DNA of 64,000 nucleotides from Bog-532 sp963805255 (GTDB taxonomy: Bacteria; Actinomycetota; Actinomycetes; Streptosporangiales; Streptosporangiaceae). The position numbers and the translations under genes were made by a program. The DNA lies in assembly GCA_963805255.1 (NCBI GenBank), contig CAWDTK010000019.1, forward strand, positions 558,001-622,000, given 5' to 3'. Position 1 is the stretch's first letter. Every line of letters starts with the position of its first letter. The notes under the pieces are model-generated. The model did no database searches, had not been told where the DNA came from, and saw nothing but the letters and a program-made list of their open reading frames with translations. Positions 44,020 through 52,902 of the stretch are shown piece after piece.

Positions 44020-46427
44020 CTATCGGCAGTGGTAGAGCGTCTCCGCGACGGTGGCGGCGACCGCCCTGGCGGCCGCGCTGGCGCTGGCCGAGGTCGCGGA
44101 ACCGCCGTAGGCCGACGCGGGCACCGCGGTGCAGCTGTGCGCGGCCCACGAGGTGACAGATGCGACGGTGCCGCCGCCTCCGCCGAAGCCGCCCCGGCCG
44201 CCGGTCATTACGTAGTGCAGCTTGCCCTGCTTGACGTACTGCTCGAGCTGGGCGACGGTCGGCGCGGGATCGCTGCCGGTGAACCCGCCCATGGCCATCA
44301 CCGGTATGCCGCCGGTCTGCAGGATGACGGCCGCCGCCGCCGAGGACCCCCGTACAGCGACCAGCCAGGTCGCGCCGTCGCGATGAGCTTCCAGGTAAGC
44401 GATCAGCTGCTTGCTGACCGGCTCGCCAAGCCTGCCGCTGACCCGGTCCGCACCCCCACCCAGGCCGGCTGCGTCACGGTCGGTTCCGTCCTGCCGGTAG
44501 GCGTCTGCCGGCCCGGAGCCTGTCCGCCCGGAGCCGGCCCGAGCCCGCCGCCGTAGCCGGTGCGCGCGCCGCCGAGGCCGGCGAAGTCCCTGAGGTCACC
44601 TGCGAAGCCGCCGAGCCCACCGAAAGCGCCGCCTGCGGTCGGGCCTGCCACCGGGTTGGTGCCCTCGATCGTGCGGGAAAGCGGCGTCGCCGCGTACGCG
44701 GCAGGTCCCGCCAGGACCGCGATCAGGCCGGCCACCCCGGCGACCGCCAGCAGGCGGCTATGCCGGCCCGCCGCGACGCGGCGGCCACGCCCGTCTGCCT
44801 GGCCCGCGCTCCGTTGCCCGCGCAGGTCGCCACCAGAGCTCATGCCATCAGCGGAGCGCCGGGCGTGCAGCCAGCCGAACGCCAGGGCGAGCACCGCCAC
44901 GACCGTTGCTCCCGCGACGGTCCAGGGCAGCCACGAGTTCCAGCCCGGTGTGCGGCGCAGCAGGACGACGGCCCACGCGCCCGTTACGGCGATCGCCAGC
45001 GGAAGCATCAGGCTCCAGCGGCCGGAGCGGCGATACGCCTGATAGAAGGCCACCGCGCCGATGCCGGTCAGCGCGGCGACCGGCGGCGCCATGGCGCTGG
45101 TGTAGTACGAGTGCTGGATGCCCTGCTGGAAGCTGAGCACAAAGAATTCCAGCAGCAGCCAGCCGCCCCACAGCATTACGCTGGCGCGCGCGAGGTCCGT
45201 CCGCGGCCGCCGCCCGATGAGGATGAGCGTGCCGACCAGCGCGATGGCGGCGAACGGGAGGAGCCAGGAGATCTGGCCGCCGAGCGTCGAGGCGAACATC
45301 CGCCCGATGCCCGCCTGGCCGCCGAAACCGCCGAAGCCTCCGGTCCGGTGGGCGAGTTCGCTGAGGTTGCCCCCGTGGCCCCCGCCGCAAGTCCCGCCGG
45401 TCCCGGTGCCGGCCCCAGCGCCGAGGTCCGTCCCGGCTCCGGTCGCGGCCCCCGTCCCGGCGCCGCCAAAGCCGCCACGGCGCCCCAAGCCCTGGCTGCC
45501 ACTGATGCGGCCGAAGCCGTTGTAGCCGACGGCCAGATTCCAGGCGGTGTCGTTTGCGCTGCTACCGATGTAAGGACGGCTCGACTTTGGGATGAGGTCG
45601 ACGATGGTCATCCAGGACAGCGTGATCACGGCCAGCACGCCGCCGGCGGCGAGCAGCCGCCCGATTCGGGCGCGCAGCCGGCCGTTCGCCGCGATCAGGT
45701 ACACGATCGGCAGCGCGGGCAGCGCAATGAACCCCTCGAGCATCTTCGTGTTGAACGCGAGCCCGAACGCGATCGCGCTCAGCATCAGCCAGAGCAGCGG
45801 GTGCCCCTTGCCCTCCAGGTCAGGATCTCGGCCGGGCCGGCCGGCCCGCAGCGACTCAAGCAGCCCCCATGCGCCGAGCGCCAGCAGCAGCGTCAGCATC
45901 GTGTCGGGGTTGTTGTCCCGGTCGATCGCCACGACCACCGGGGTCAGGGTCAGGGCGAGCGCCGCGATCAGCCCGGCCGCCTGCGCGCCGCGCTCTCCGG
46001 TCAGGCCGGCCACGCTGCGCCGTACGGCCGCGTAGACGACGGCGACCGCGGCGACGCCTTCGGCCGCCTGGGGCAGCAGCAGGCTCCAGCTGTTGAATCC
46101 GAAGAAACGCGCGGAGATCCCCATGACCCAGAACGCGAACGGCGGCTTGTCGACCGTGATGAACGACGCCGAGTCCAGCGAACCGTAGAAGAATGCCTTC
46201 CAGCTCTCGGTCCCGCTGAGCACCGCGGCCGCGTAGAACGTGTTCGCGTCCCCGTTGCGGGACAGGTCCCACGAGTACAGGAGCGCGGCCAGGACGAGCA
46301 CGGCCCATAGCGCGGGCCGTGCCCAGACCGGATCGGACGGGCGGCCGAGCACGAGCCGCTTGAGCCGGCCGCGCGGCGGCCGGGCCGGCTCGGCGGCCGG
46401 GCTAGTCTCTCTCAGTTCAGCGGTCAT
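44020..46427 (-). pseudogene. GT39-type membrane glycosyltransferase (YkcB-like), frame broken near the C-terminus
   Basis: The main frame (44403-46427) has about 12 helices with the GT-C motif ITVDKPPFAFWVMG and VVAIDRDNNPDTMLTLLLAL. The C-terminal domain continues in another frame (ADRVSGRLGEPVSKQLIAYL, DGATWLVAVRGSSAAAAVIL, TGGIPVMAMGGFTGSDPAPT, KQGKLHYVMTGG) to 44020. One base change somewhere in 44505-44535 would join them. This is the YkcB-type ArnT-like family with a C-terminal extracytoplasmic domain. It overlaps the GT2 gene upstream, the usual YkcB/YkcC pair. A Gly-rich low-complexity loop lies at about residues 310-360. Confidence 0.85.
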
Positions 46428-47304
46428 CGACGCTGCTCCGGGCGGTTAGTTCGGTATCTGCCGAACGGCACTGGGTGCCTGTACCGCGGCTGCTCAGGAG
46501 CGGGCGCTGCTTGCCGGGGCGAAAGCGGAGCCGCGCCATGCCCCGCACGTCGGCCAGTGCGGTGCGGACGATGTCAACTTTACTTTCCTGGCGCTCGACC
46601 CAGGTGACAGGAAGCTCGGCGATGCGAAGCCCGCTGCGCTGAGCGAGCATCAGGAGTTCGGTGTCGAAAAACCAGGCATCGTCTTCGACGGCCGGAAGCA
46701 GCGCCCTGATGACCTCGGTTCGGCCGGCCTTGAACCCGCATTGCGCGTCCGAGAAGCGGGCCGAAAGGACGGCACGCAGCAGCAGGTTATAGCCGCGCGA
46801 GATGATCTCGCGCTTAAGGCTGCGTGTCACTTTGGCCCTGCGCGACAGGCGGCTGCCGGTGGCCAGGTCACTGTGACCGGACAGCAGCGGGGCGACCAGC
46901 GGGAGGAACGCGTCCAGGCCGGTGGACAGGTCGGCGTCCATATAGGCGACGACGTTGGCGTGGCTGCTGCCCCAGATGTGGCGAAGCGCGAACCCGCGGC
47001 CCTTGCGGTCGAGATGGATGGCCCTGACCCCGGGTAGTTCCGCGGGCATCCGCTGAGCTATAGCGAAAGTGCCGTCCGTGCTGCCATTGTCCGCGATGGT
47101 GATGAGGAAGCGAAAAGGAAAGTTAGCGGTCAGGTACAAGTGGAGTCGGCGGACGCTCTCCGCGAGGACTGTCTCCTCGTTATATACGGGGATGGTCACC
47201 TCGACGAGACACTCGCGCGCCGCCGCGGGCGGGGCTGGCGGCTGGCCCCCGTTGCTCAGCAACACCGAACTCGCCGGGGCTTCCCCGCTCAGTTCACCCG
47301 TCAT
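46417..47304 (-). CDS. GT2 family glycosyltransferase (YkcC/dolichyl-phosphate-glucose synthase-like)
   Basis: The 295-residue protein shows VEVTIPVYNEETVLAESVRR, DNGSTDGTFAIAQ, the metal-binding MDADLSTGLDAF and the CGFKAGRTEVIRALL acceptor segment. It lacks the C-terminal helices of the larger GT2 proteins. It probably loads a sugar onto polyprenyl phosphate, which the overlapping membrane GT39 enzyme then uses. The gene overlaps the YkcB-like gene by 11 nt. Confidence 0.9.
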   Translation of the reverse strand: MTGELSGEAPASSVLLSNGGQPPAPPAAARECLVEVTIPVYNEETVLAESVRRLHLYLTANFPFRFLITIADNGSTDGTFAIAQRMPAELPGVRAIHLDRKGRGFALRHIWGSSHANVVAYMDADLSTGLDAFLPLVAPLLSGHSDLATGSRLSRRAKVTRSLKREIISRGYNLLLRAVLSARFSDAQCGFKAGRTEVIRALLPAVEDDAWFFDTELLMLAQRSGLRIAELPVTWVERQESKVDIVRTALADVRGMARLRFRPGKQRPLLSSRGTGTQCRSADTELTARSSVDDR

Positions 47305-47892
47305 GCACGGCTTCCCGCAGTGCGGCTATCTTCTTCATGCCCGCTACGATGAACCGCCCGAATCAGCGCATGTTGAAGCTAACGTCAAAAAAAGCTGAGA
47401 GCCGGGGCGCTTCTGATCGTATGTCCGGCAGGTGAGATATGCAGTGCCTGGAAAGGCTTTAGTACTGTTTTCACCTGTTTGTACGTATTCGGAAATCGTG
47501 TGGCTGGGGGCGAGCTGGACCGCGTCCACCAGGGCAAACGCGAACCGGACCACAGGACTTCCGAATAGTTACCTGTTTTCCGTGCCTTTGCCAAAATTGC
47601 CATCCTCCGTAACTTGCGATTTCCGGCGCGGAAATCAGGCCGGGGAGCGGTGACGTGCCGACGGCATTGACGATGCTGACCGTCGGCCAGAACACAGGTC
47701 GCACTACCCTCCCGCGGCTCCCAGATCGGCGGGCCCGATGTCACACTGAGCCGGTTATAGGTGGTTCGGCAACAAAACCACCGGCTCCACCACAAACCCA
47801 CAGCTACGGCCGCACGGAAGCATCAGCACCCAGTAGGCATGGCAAAATGCCCGCCGCGAACCTGCGGCGGGGCACTGTGGGGCCGCAGGCTG
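47305..47892. other. Gene-free, AT-richer interval
   Basis: About 590 bp with lower GC around 47330-47620 than the rest of the window. No frame resembles a known protein. It contains the GT2 promoter and perhaps transferred DNA of different base composition. Nothing else is supported. Confidence 0.4.
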
Positions 47893-48087
47893 CTAGCCCG
47901 CGTTACCGCTCTTGATTCTTGCCGCGAACTCGCGCCACATCTGGGCGCTGAACGCCAGGCGCCCGCCGTCAGGGTTCCTGCTGTCACGCACGAGGATGCG
48001 GCCCGACGTGGCCACCTCTATGCACTGGCCGCCGTTGCTGCCGCTGTAGCTTGACTTCTGCCAGCTCAGGGCGCTGTTTCCGTCCAT
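47893..48087 (-). CDS. DUF397 domain protein
   Basis: The 64-residue protein has the DUF397 pattern WQKSSYSGSNGGQCIEVATS, then LVRDSRNPDGGRLAFSAQMW. It is a second, independent copy of the small regulator partner seen at 10.96 kb. Its start lies inside the C-terminal end of a regulator remnant on the same strand. Confidence 0.92.
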   Translation of the reverse strand: MDGNSALSWQKSSYSGSNGGQCIEVATSGRILVRDSRNPDGGRLAFSAQMWREFAARIKSGNAG

Positions 48088-48190
48088 CGTTGCTGAATCA
48101 CACCTTCTATCAGGTCTCGCGATGCCCCCTTGGACAGAGCATCGCCCCGGAGGGTATGAAAACGTAGCGCAACCATGGACACCGTAGCGG
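48066..48190 (-). pseudogene. C-terminal end of a second Scr1-type HTH regulator
   Basis: About 40 codons remain: MVALRFHTLRGDALSKGASR, then DLIEGVIQQRWTETAP and a stop at 48066. The pattern (R...LR..ALS...SRDLIE) is the last helix of the DUF5753 domain. It overlaps the DUF397 start by about 20 nt, the normal arrangement. The rest of the regulator is gone. Confidence 0.65.
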
Positions 48191-48244
48191 TGTCCTGCTG
48201 GCGTCGACGCAGTCCGCACTGTCGTCGCCCGCGACGATGGGCCC

Positions 48245-50266
48245 CTACCGCGCGGCAGAGCCGGCTGGCGTGACGGACAGGTTGCCGAACTGATCGGTCT
48301 GGTACCCGGAAGTGCCGAACCCGACCATGCCCGAGGAGTAGCTGGAATCGGTGACGGTACCGACGGTGGTGCCGTTGATCGCCGCGGAGATCGAGTCACC
48401 GTTGAAGGTCAGCGCCAGATGCTGCCAGGTACCGGTGCCGGGCGCGGTGACCGTACCGCTGGCCAGGGTGGTCAGCGTGCCGCTGGTGTCATTCCGCACG
48501 ATCGACCAGGCGCCGGTGTCGCTGAGCTGGAGATAGTACTCATTGATGCGGGCCGGGCCGAACGCTTTTTGGGTGCCCACGCGTCCCAGCAGCTGCACCG
48601 AGCCTGCCCGCTCCAGCAGCGCGTCGGCGGAGACGGTGTAGTTGGTCCAGCTGAGGGCGCCGCCGATCGAATAGGGGCTGGAGTTGCTGTCCCACTCGAT
48701 CGGCTGCACGGCGGCCTGCTGCTGGACGCACTGCCCGGACCGGCCTCCTGCGCACGGCTCCACCTCGAAGGCGCCCTGCTGCTGGGACAGGTAGCGGGGC
48801 TGCTGGCCCACGGTGTCGCTGTCGAAATCGCCGGAGTACGGCAACGGCAGCGTGCCCTGTGCCGGACTGGCCGCGGTGCCCTTGCCCTGGCCGGTGGTGG
48901 TGGTCAGCGTATAGATGTAACCGGGCTGCACGGTCAGGGAGTACGAGCCGTCGGACGGCGTGATGCCGGGTTGCTGGACGAAGGTGTTCGCTGCGGTCGG
49001 ATCGTTCAGGTCAGTGGACCACACGTGCACGGTGCTGGTGGACAGGCCGCCGGAAACGGACACGTTAACGGTTTGCGCCGCGGTGGCCGTCGTGGTCTCG
49101 ATGATCGTGGAGTAGTCGCTGCCGTTGGTGGATTTCAGCGAGACATAGCTGCCGCTGGACTCGCTGCCGTCCAGGTAGCCGGACCCGGAGTTGAGGAACT
49201 GCCAGCCCGGCTGGGTGAACTGGGTGACCTGGGCGGTGGCCCACAGGCTCTCGCCAACGCTGTAGGCACCCGACCACGGCTGACTGGCCAGGATCAGCCC
49301 GGCGGTGGCGAGGGGCAGGTTCGGGTAGATGGCGGCGACCAGCGGCCAGTTGATGTCGGCGGTCAGGCCGGCATCGACGTAGCCGCGGGTGATCGAGCGG
49401 ATCAGCGCGGGCGCGCCTGCGTTCAGGTCCTGCGAGCCGTTCTCGCTGGCCCACAGCGGCTTGCCGGTGCCGATGGCGGCCGGGTTGGCCGGGCAGGTGC
49501 CGTCACTGCCGCCGTCGCCGCCCGCGCACGGGTAATGCACGCCGATGACCGAGACCGCGTGGGCGAAGGCGGGGTCGGCCGCGATGTCGCTGGCGATGCT
49601 CCAGTCGCTGTCGGCGCCCACGATCTGCACGCCCGGGTAGCCGTCCGCGGTGAGCGTGGCGCGTAGCTGCTCATACCAGGAGATGTTGTAGCCGCGCTCG
49701 TTCCAGCCACCGAGGTAGTTGATGGTCAGCCCATGCGAAGTCGCGCAGTTCAGCCAGGCGACCAGGTAGCTGATCATGTCGGTGGACCAGAAGTTGCCGC
49801 CGCCGATCCAGCCCGGCGCGCCCCACGCCAGCCCATACAGCTTGATGCCGGGGTTGCGGGCCCTGGCCTGCTCCATCAGCCACCACTCATACCCCGCGTT
49901 GCAGTCGACGGAGCCCTGCGTGTGCTCGATGCTTGATTCGGAGCCGTCGGTGGAGTTGGTGTCGCCGCCGATCTCCACCTTCAGGATCTGCAGGCCGGCC
50001 CCATAGCCCGGCTTGAACAGGTAGTCCAGCATCTGCTGCTGCTGGGCGGCCGGGTAGTCAGTCAGCAGCCGCGAGTTGCCTCCGCCGGCGCTGATCGCCC
50101 CGATACCGTCAAAGGCCCGGCCGGCGCTCGTGCCGTCCACGGAGATCGCCGTCTGGGCGAGCGCGGGCGTCGCCGGGAGCGCGAGGAGGCTATACGCCGC
50201 ACCCAGCAGCGCCGCGCCGACGAGCACAGCGACGCGTGTCGACCATGGCAGCCAGATTCTGTTCAT
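48245..50266 (-). CDS. Secreted glycoside hydrolase family 59 (galactocerebrosidase-type)
   Basis: The 673-residue protein has a Sec signal peptide (about residues 1-37, LVGAALLGAAYSLLALPATP, then ALA) and a GH59 TIM-barrel: FDGIGAISAGGGNSRLLTDY, LQILKVEIGGDTNSTDGSES, the acid/base Glu in YLGGWNERGYN and the nucleophile Glu in LWASENGSQD. A beta-sandwich/lectin-like C-terminal domain follows (YLQLSDTGAW, FNGDSISAAINGTTVG). GH59 enzymes release galactose from galactosyl-sphingolipids or related beta-galactosides. It is extracellular or wall-attached. No linked transporter or regulator was seen. Confidence 0.9.
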   Translation of the reverse strand: MNRIWLPWSTRVAVLVGAALLGAAYSLLALPATPALAQTAISVDGTSAGRAFDGIGAISAGGGNSRLLTDYPAAQQQQMLDYLFKPGYGAGLQILKVEIGGDTNSTDGSESSIEHTQGSVDCNAGYEWWLMEQARARNPGIKLYGLAWGAPGWIGGGNFWSTDMISYLVAWLNCATSHGLTINYLGGWNERGYNISWYEQLRATLTADGYPGVQIVGADSDWSIASDIAADPAFAHAVSVIGVHYPCAGGDGGSDGTCPANPAAIGTGKPLWASENGSQDLNAGAPALIRSITRGYVDAGLTADINWPLVAAIYPNLPLATAGLILASQPWSGAYSVGESLWATAQVTQFTQPGWQFLNSGSGYLDGSESSGSYVSLKSTNGSDYSTIIETTTATAAQTVNVSVSGGLSTSTVHVWSTDLNDPTAANTFVQQPGITPSDGSYSLTVQPGYIYTLTTTTGQGKGTAASPAQGTLPLPYSGDFDSDTVGQQPRYLSQQQGAFEVEPCAGGRSGQCVQQQAAVQPIEWDSNSSPYSIGGALSWTNYTVSADALLERAGSVQLLGRVGTQKAFGPARINEYYLQLSDTGAWSIVRNDTSGTLTTLASGTVTAPGTGTWQHLALTFNGDSISAAINGTTVGTVTDSSYSSGMVGFGTSGYQTDQFGNLSVTPAGSAAR

Positions 50267-50772
50267 TCCTGCCCCTCCAGCTTCAGCTGCCGCAGGCCGG
50301 CATTGGCGGCTCGCAGCGCGGTCAGCTCACCGGGAACAGGGGGCACATCGGGCACAATCCGCACTTCACCACAGCCAGCCCACCGTGATCAAGGCACCAC
50401 ACCAAGCCTCTACCGCCCGGATACTCGAATCGATAGCTGACCTGCACCATCGGCATCAGGCTTGCGGCGGTGACGGCTGGCTGGCCGAGCGCTGCTCGAG
50501 ATCGTTCACCTGCCGGTTCGCCGGATGCTCGGCCTGGCCGTCCTGGTATTCCCCGGCGACTGGGCGAAAGAAGCCGGGCTGCTGATACTTCGGCACGAGA
50601 ACGCGGTGCCGCGCCGCCATCTCGGCACAGGAGAATCCGCCGTGGGGATACCGCCGCATCTACGGCGAGCTGACAAGGCCCGGCGTGACGGTCGCGCCGT
50701 CCACGCTGTTTCGGGCAACACCTCTGCGGCGCAAGTCTGATGTGCAGCGCCCGGATAGGACTTTTGCCAGAG
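50267..50772. other. Interval with a transposase remnant
   Basis: About 500 bp between secreted-enzyme genes. The only recognisable feature is the degenerate transposase fragment listed separately. Confidence 0.5.
50492..50735 (+). pseudogene. Degenerate integrase-core (rve) transposase remnant
   Basis: Two short conserved stretches remain. The first frame reads LGLAVLVFPGDWAKEAGLLI, then LRHENAVPRRH. The next frame reads ENPPWGYRRIYGELTRPGVT, then VAPSTL. Both are typical of IS481/IS3-like integrase-core transposases: the N-terminal VLRHE region and the P.WGYRRI.GEL motif. The piece between them and the catalytic domain are missing. Confidence 0.7.
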
Positions 50773-51642
50773 CTAAGAGCCAAGCTCCCAGGCGACGGCG
50801 AACCCGTTGCCGTTGCTGCTGAGCGCTCCGGGCAGGCTCTGACTGTTGCCGGAGGAATCAACCATGGTGATGTCGTCGTCAGGGAATGCCGAGATCCCTC
50901 CCGAGGTCGAGCCAGACGTCACAGTGGCACCCGTCACTGTCCAGGTTCCGAAATCGGAAAGCGGAGAGACCCCGCTTGAGCCGGTTGGCGCCTCCGCGAT
51001 CCACTCGGCGCTGCTATCCGCGCAGTCTGAGCAGCTCTGGGTGGTGGAAAAGCTGCTGGCCGGGTTGGTGGAATCGGTGACCGTGAGCGTGTCGCTGGTG
51101 CCGGCAGTGGCCACCGAAGCGCTGATGCTGTCTCCCGGGCTCACGGACTCGCCAACCAGCTGGACAACGTTGCTCGGATACATCTCCCACCACGTGTAGT
51201 AGTAGGCGGCGCCCCCGTAGCACTCAGCCATCGTGCCGTCCTGTTCCACCGAGTCGCTGCCGTAGCCGTCGATCCCGACCCAGAAGGCGGCGACCGACAT
51301 CTGAGAGGTACAGCTGACCGAGGGTTCTGTCCAGTTGCCCTTGACCTGGCTGTAGGTGTTACCCGCGCTACTGTCGTCGGCATAGCCGGACCAGTTGTTA
51401 CTCTCCACCTCGCTCAGGCCCTTGACTCGCAGCGCGTGCCTGGATACGTGATGATCGGCGGCGCGCTGCCCGGTCCCAAGCCCGTCCAGCGCGGCGCGGG
51501 CGGCCGAGGCAGCGCGGGCGTCTACCGAAGCATAGGTCCCGGCCGTGCTGGCGCCCGCGGCCGGGCCGAAGCCCACGAACAGCCCTAACACTGGCACGAA
51601 AGCCATCAGGGAAAAGAACAGGGACCTTGGGAGACGATGCAT
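50773..51642 (-). CDS. Secreted glutamic endopeptidase, G1 (eqolisin) family
   Basis: The 289-residue protein has a signal peptide (SLFFSLMAFVPVLGLFVGFG), a short prosegment and a beta-sandwich catalytic domain: ESNNWSGYA, AFWVGIDGYGSDSVEQDGTM, YTWWEMYPSN and DSSAEWIAEAPTG, which should hold the catalytic Gln and Glu. G1 peptidases are acid proteases. ATG at 51642 is preferred; AGAGG is 10 nt upstream, and the longer TTG start has no family support. It is monocistronic. Confidence 0.87.
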   Translation of the reverse strand: MHRLPRSLFFSLMAFVPVLGLFVGFGPAAGASTAGTYASVDARAASAARAALDGLGTGQRAADHHVSRHALRVKGLSEVESNNWSGYADDSSAGNTYSQVKGNWTEPSVSCTSQMSVAAFWVGIDGYGSDSVEQDGTMAECYGGAAYYYTWWEMYPSNVVQLVGESVSPGDSISASVATAGTSDTLTVTDSTNPASSFSTTQSCSDCADSSAEWIAEAPTGSSGVSPLSDFGTWTVTGATVTSGSTSGGISAFPDDDITMVDSSGNSQSLPGALSSNGNGFAVAWELGS

Positions 51643-51758
51643 AGCCGGGTTGCCTCTAGATTTCACATCCAATATCTACCGGCGATCGGGCGCGGCCGCG
51701 CGCGTCCCCTTCCTTTTTTCTGCGCGAGGATTTTTGGGCTTCTGCCTTCGCGGCCCTG

Positions 51759-51887
51759 TCAGAGGTGCGCTCCCAGGGCGCCGAGCGGTCCGCGGCCGAC
51801 CAGCCCGAAGCCCACTACAACGAGCATCATGGTAGCGAGCGCCACGGTGATCACCCGGTAGGCGATGACGTGCAGTGGTGTTGTCAT
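51759..51887 (-). CDS. Single-TM small protein, last gene of the Hsp70-GAP1 operon
   Basis: The 42-residue protein (MTTPLHVIAYRVITVALATM, then MLVVVGFGLVGRGPLGALG) is one hydrophobic helix with short ends. Its ATG overlaps the stop of the TM-zinc-ribbon gene by 4 nt (ATGA), so it is almost certainly translated from the same message. No family is recognised. It may anchor or assist the membrane component of the system. Confidence 0.7.
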   Translation of the reverse strand: MTTPLHVIAYRVITVALATMMLVVVGFGLVGRGPLGALGAHL

Positions 51888-52900
51888 GTGCGTGCCCCTA
51901 CGGGTGCGGCCGGATTGGCAGGCGGCTCGGCGGTCGGGTCGTCTCCGGGCAGCTGGACGCCGCACGCGCGGAGCAGCCAGGACAGCGGCGCCCCCGGGTC
52001 GTCGGCCCGGTCGGCCGCCACGTCCTGCGACGCGACGGTGAAGAACCTGACCTCGGCGAACTCGCGCTGCGTGGACACGACGAGGTTGTACATCCCGACC
52101 CTTTTCAGCCATGCGGCGATGGATCCGGATCCGGTCGGCAGCTCCAGCCCGGTCTTGCGCAGCAGGTCGATGTCGCGGACGGCGCCGGTCCCCTCGGGCA
52201 GCGGCCGCTCGCAGCGCTTGCAGACTGCGGTGAGGTGCCACGCGGCGCGGGAGGCCATCATGGGGATGTGCGTTCCGCACGCGCAGCGGCGGGTGATCAG
52301 GCCCAGCCGGCTCGGCCGGACGTCATGGTGCAGCCGTGCGCACCCGGGGCAGCGGTACGCCGGCCACTCGGTCATGTGAAAGCAGTGCATGCACGGCGCC
52401 TGGGCGTGCCGTGTCGTGCGCCGGTGCCGTTCCGCGCTGCGCATGACCGCCTCTGCCGCGCCGAAGATCACCATGTTGCCACCGGCGACGCCGGTGGTGA
52501 CCAGCCAGTACACCCCGTAGCAGAACCAGGCGGACAGGCCACCCACGAGCAGGAAGTAGATGACGGTGACGGGGATGGGGAAGAAGATCCACCAGACGAG
52601 CCTTTTGCCGTGCTGGCCGCGGAAGAACGCGTCCCGCGGCCACCTCCAGGTCCTGAGGTAGTTCTCGTGGAGGTTCTTTCGTACCTCGGCCAGGTCCACG
52701 ATGGCTTGCCGGACCGGGTAGTACGGCCAGGCCAGGTCGGGCGGGAACTGGCCGGCGCCGACGGGCGCCGCCTTAACCCGCATGTCCTGGTAGTCCTGCG
52801 GCGTGACCAGGACGGGCGATTGCACCAGGCCCTGGTGGAGAACGACCAGGTACAGGGCCACCCCGAAGACGACGGGCAGGCTGGAGATCAGGGCACTCAT
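51884..52900 (-). CDS. TM-zinc-ribbon protein of a GTPase/GAP1 system; GTPase core apparently deleted
   Basis: The ~338-residue protein starts at ATG 52900, two bases after the GAP1 stop. It has three helices (LPVVFGVALYLVVLHQ; VWWIFFPIPVTVIYFLLV; WFCYGVYWLVTTGVAGGN), then a zinc-ribbon block with CMHC, CPGC, CAC and CKRC pairs. In related proteins that I recall, this block is followed by a P-loop GTPase domain. Here it goes straight (GTGAVRDIDLL) to a stretch like the end of such GTPases: WLKRVGMYNLVVSTQREF, EVRFFTVASQD, then PLSWLLRACGVQLPG. No Walker A motif is present. An internal deletion is the likely reason. Confidence 0.75.
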   Translation of the reverse strand: MSALISSLPVVFGVALYLVVLHQGLVQSPVLVTPQDYQDMRVKAAPVGAGQFPPDLAWPYYPVRQAIVDLAEVRKNLHENYLRTWRWPRDAFFRGQHGKRLVWWIFFPIPVTVIYFLLVGGLSAWFCYGVYWLVTTGVAGGNMVIFGAAEAVMRSAERHRRTTRHAQAPCMHCFHMTEWPAYRCPGCARLHHDVRPSRLGLITRRCACGTHIPMMASRAAWHLTAVCKRCERPLPEGTGAVRDIDLLRKTGLELPTGSGSIAAWLKRVGMYNLVVSTQREFAEVRFFTVASQDVAADRADDPGAPLSWLLRACGVQLPGDDPTAEPPANPAAPVGART

Positions 52901-52902
52901 GG

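Noticed and set aside
44760..46310. 516-codon forward ORF opposite the GT39 gene
   Set aside because: Composition (Arg/Gln/Glu/Gly) is typical of the antisense frame of a high-GC membrane protein gene.
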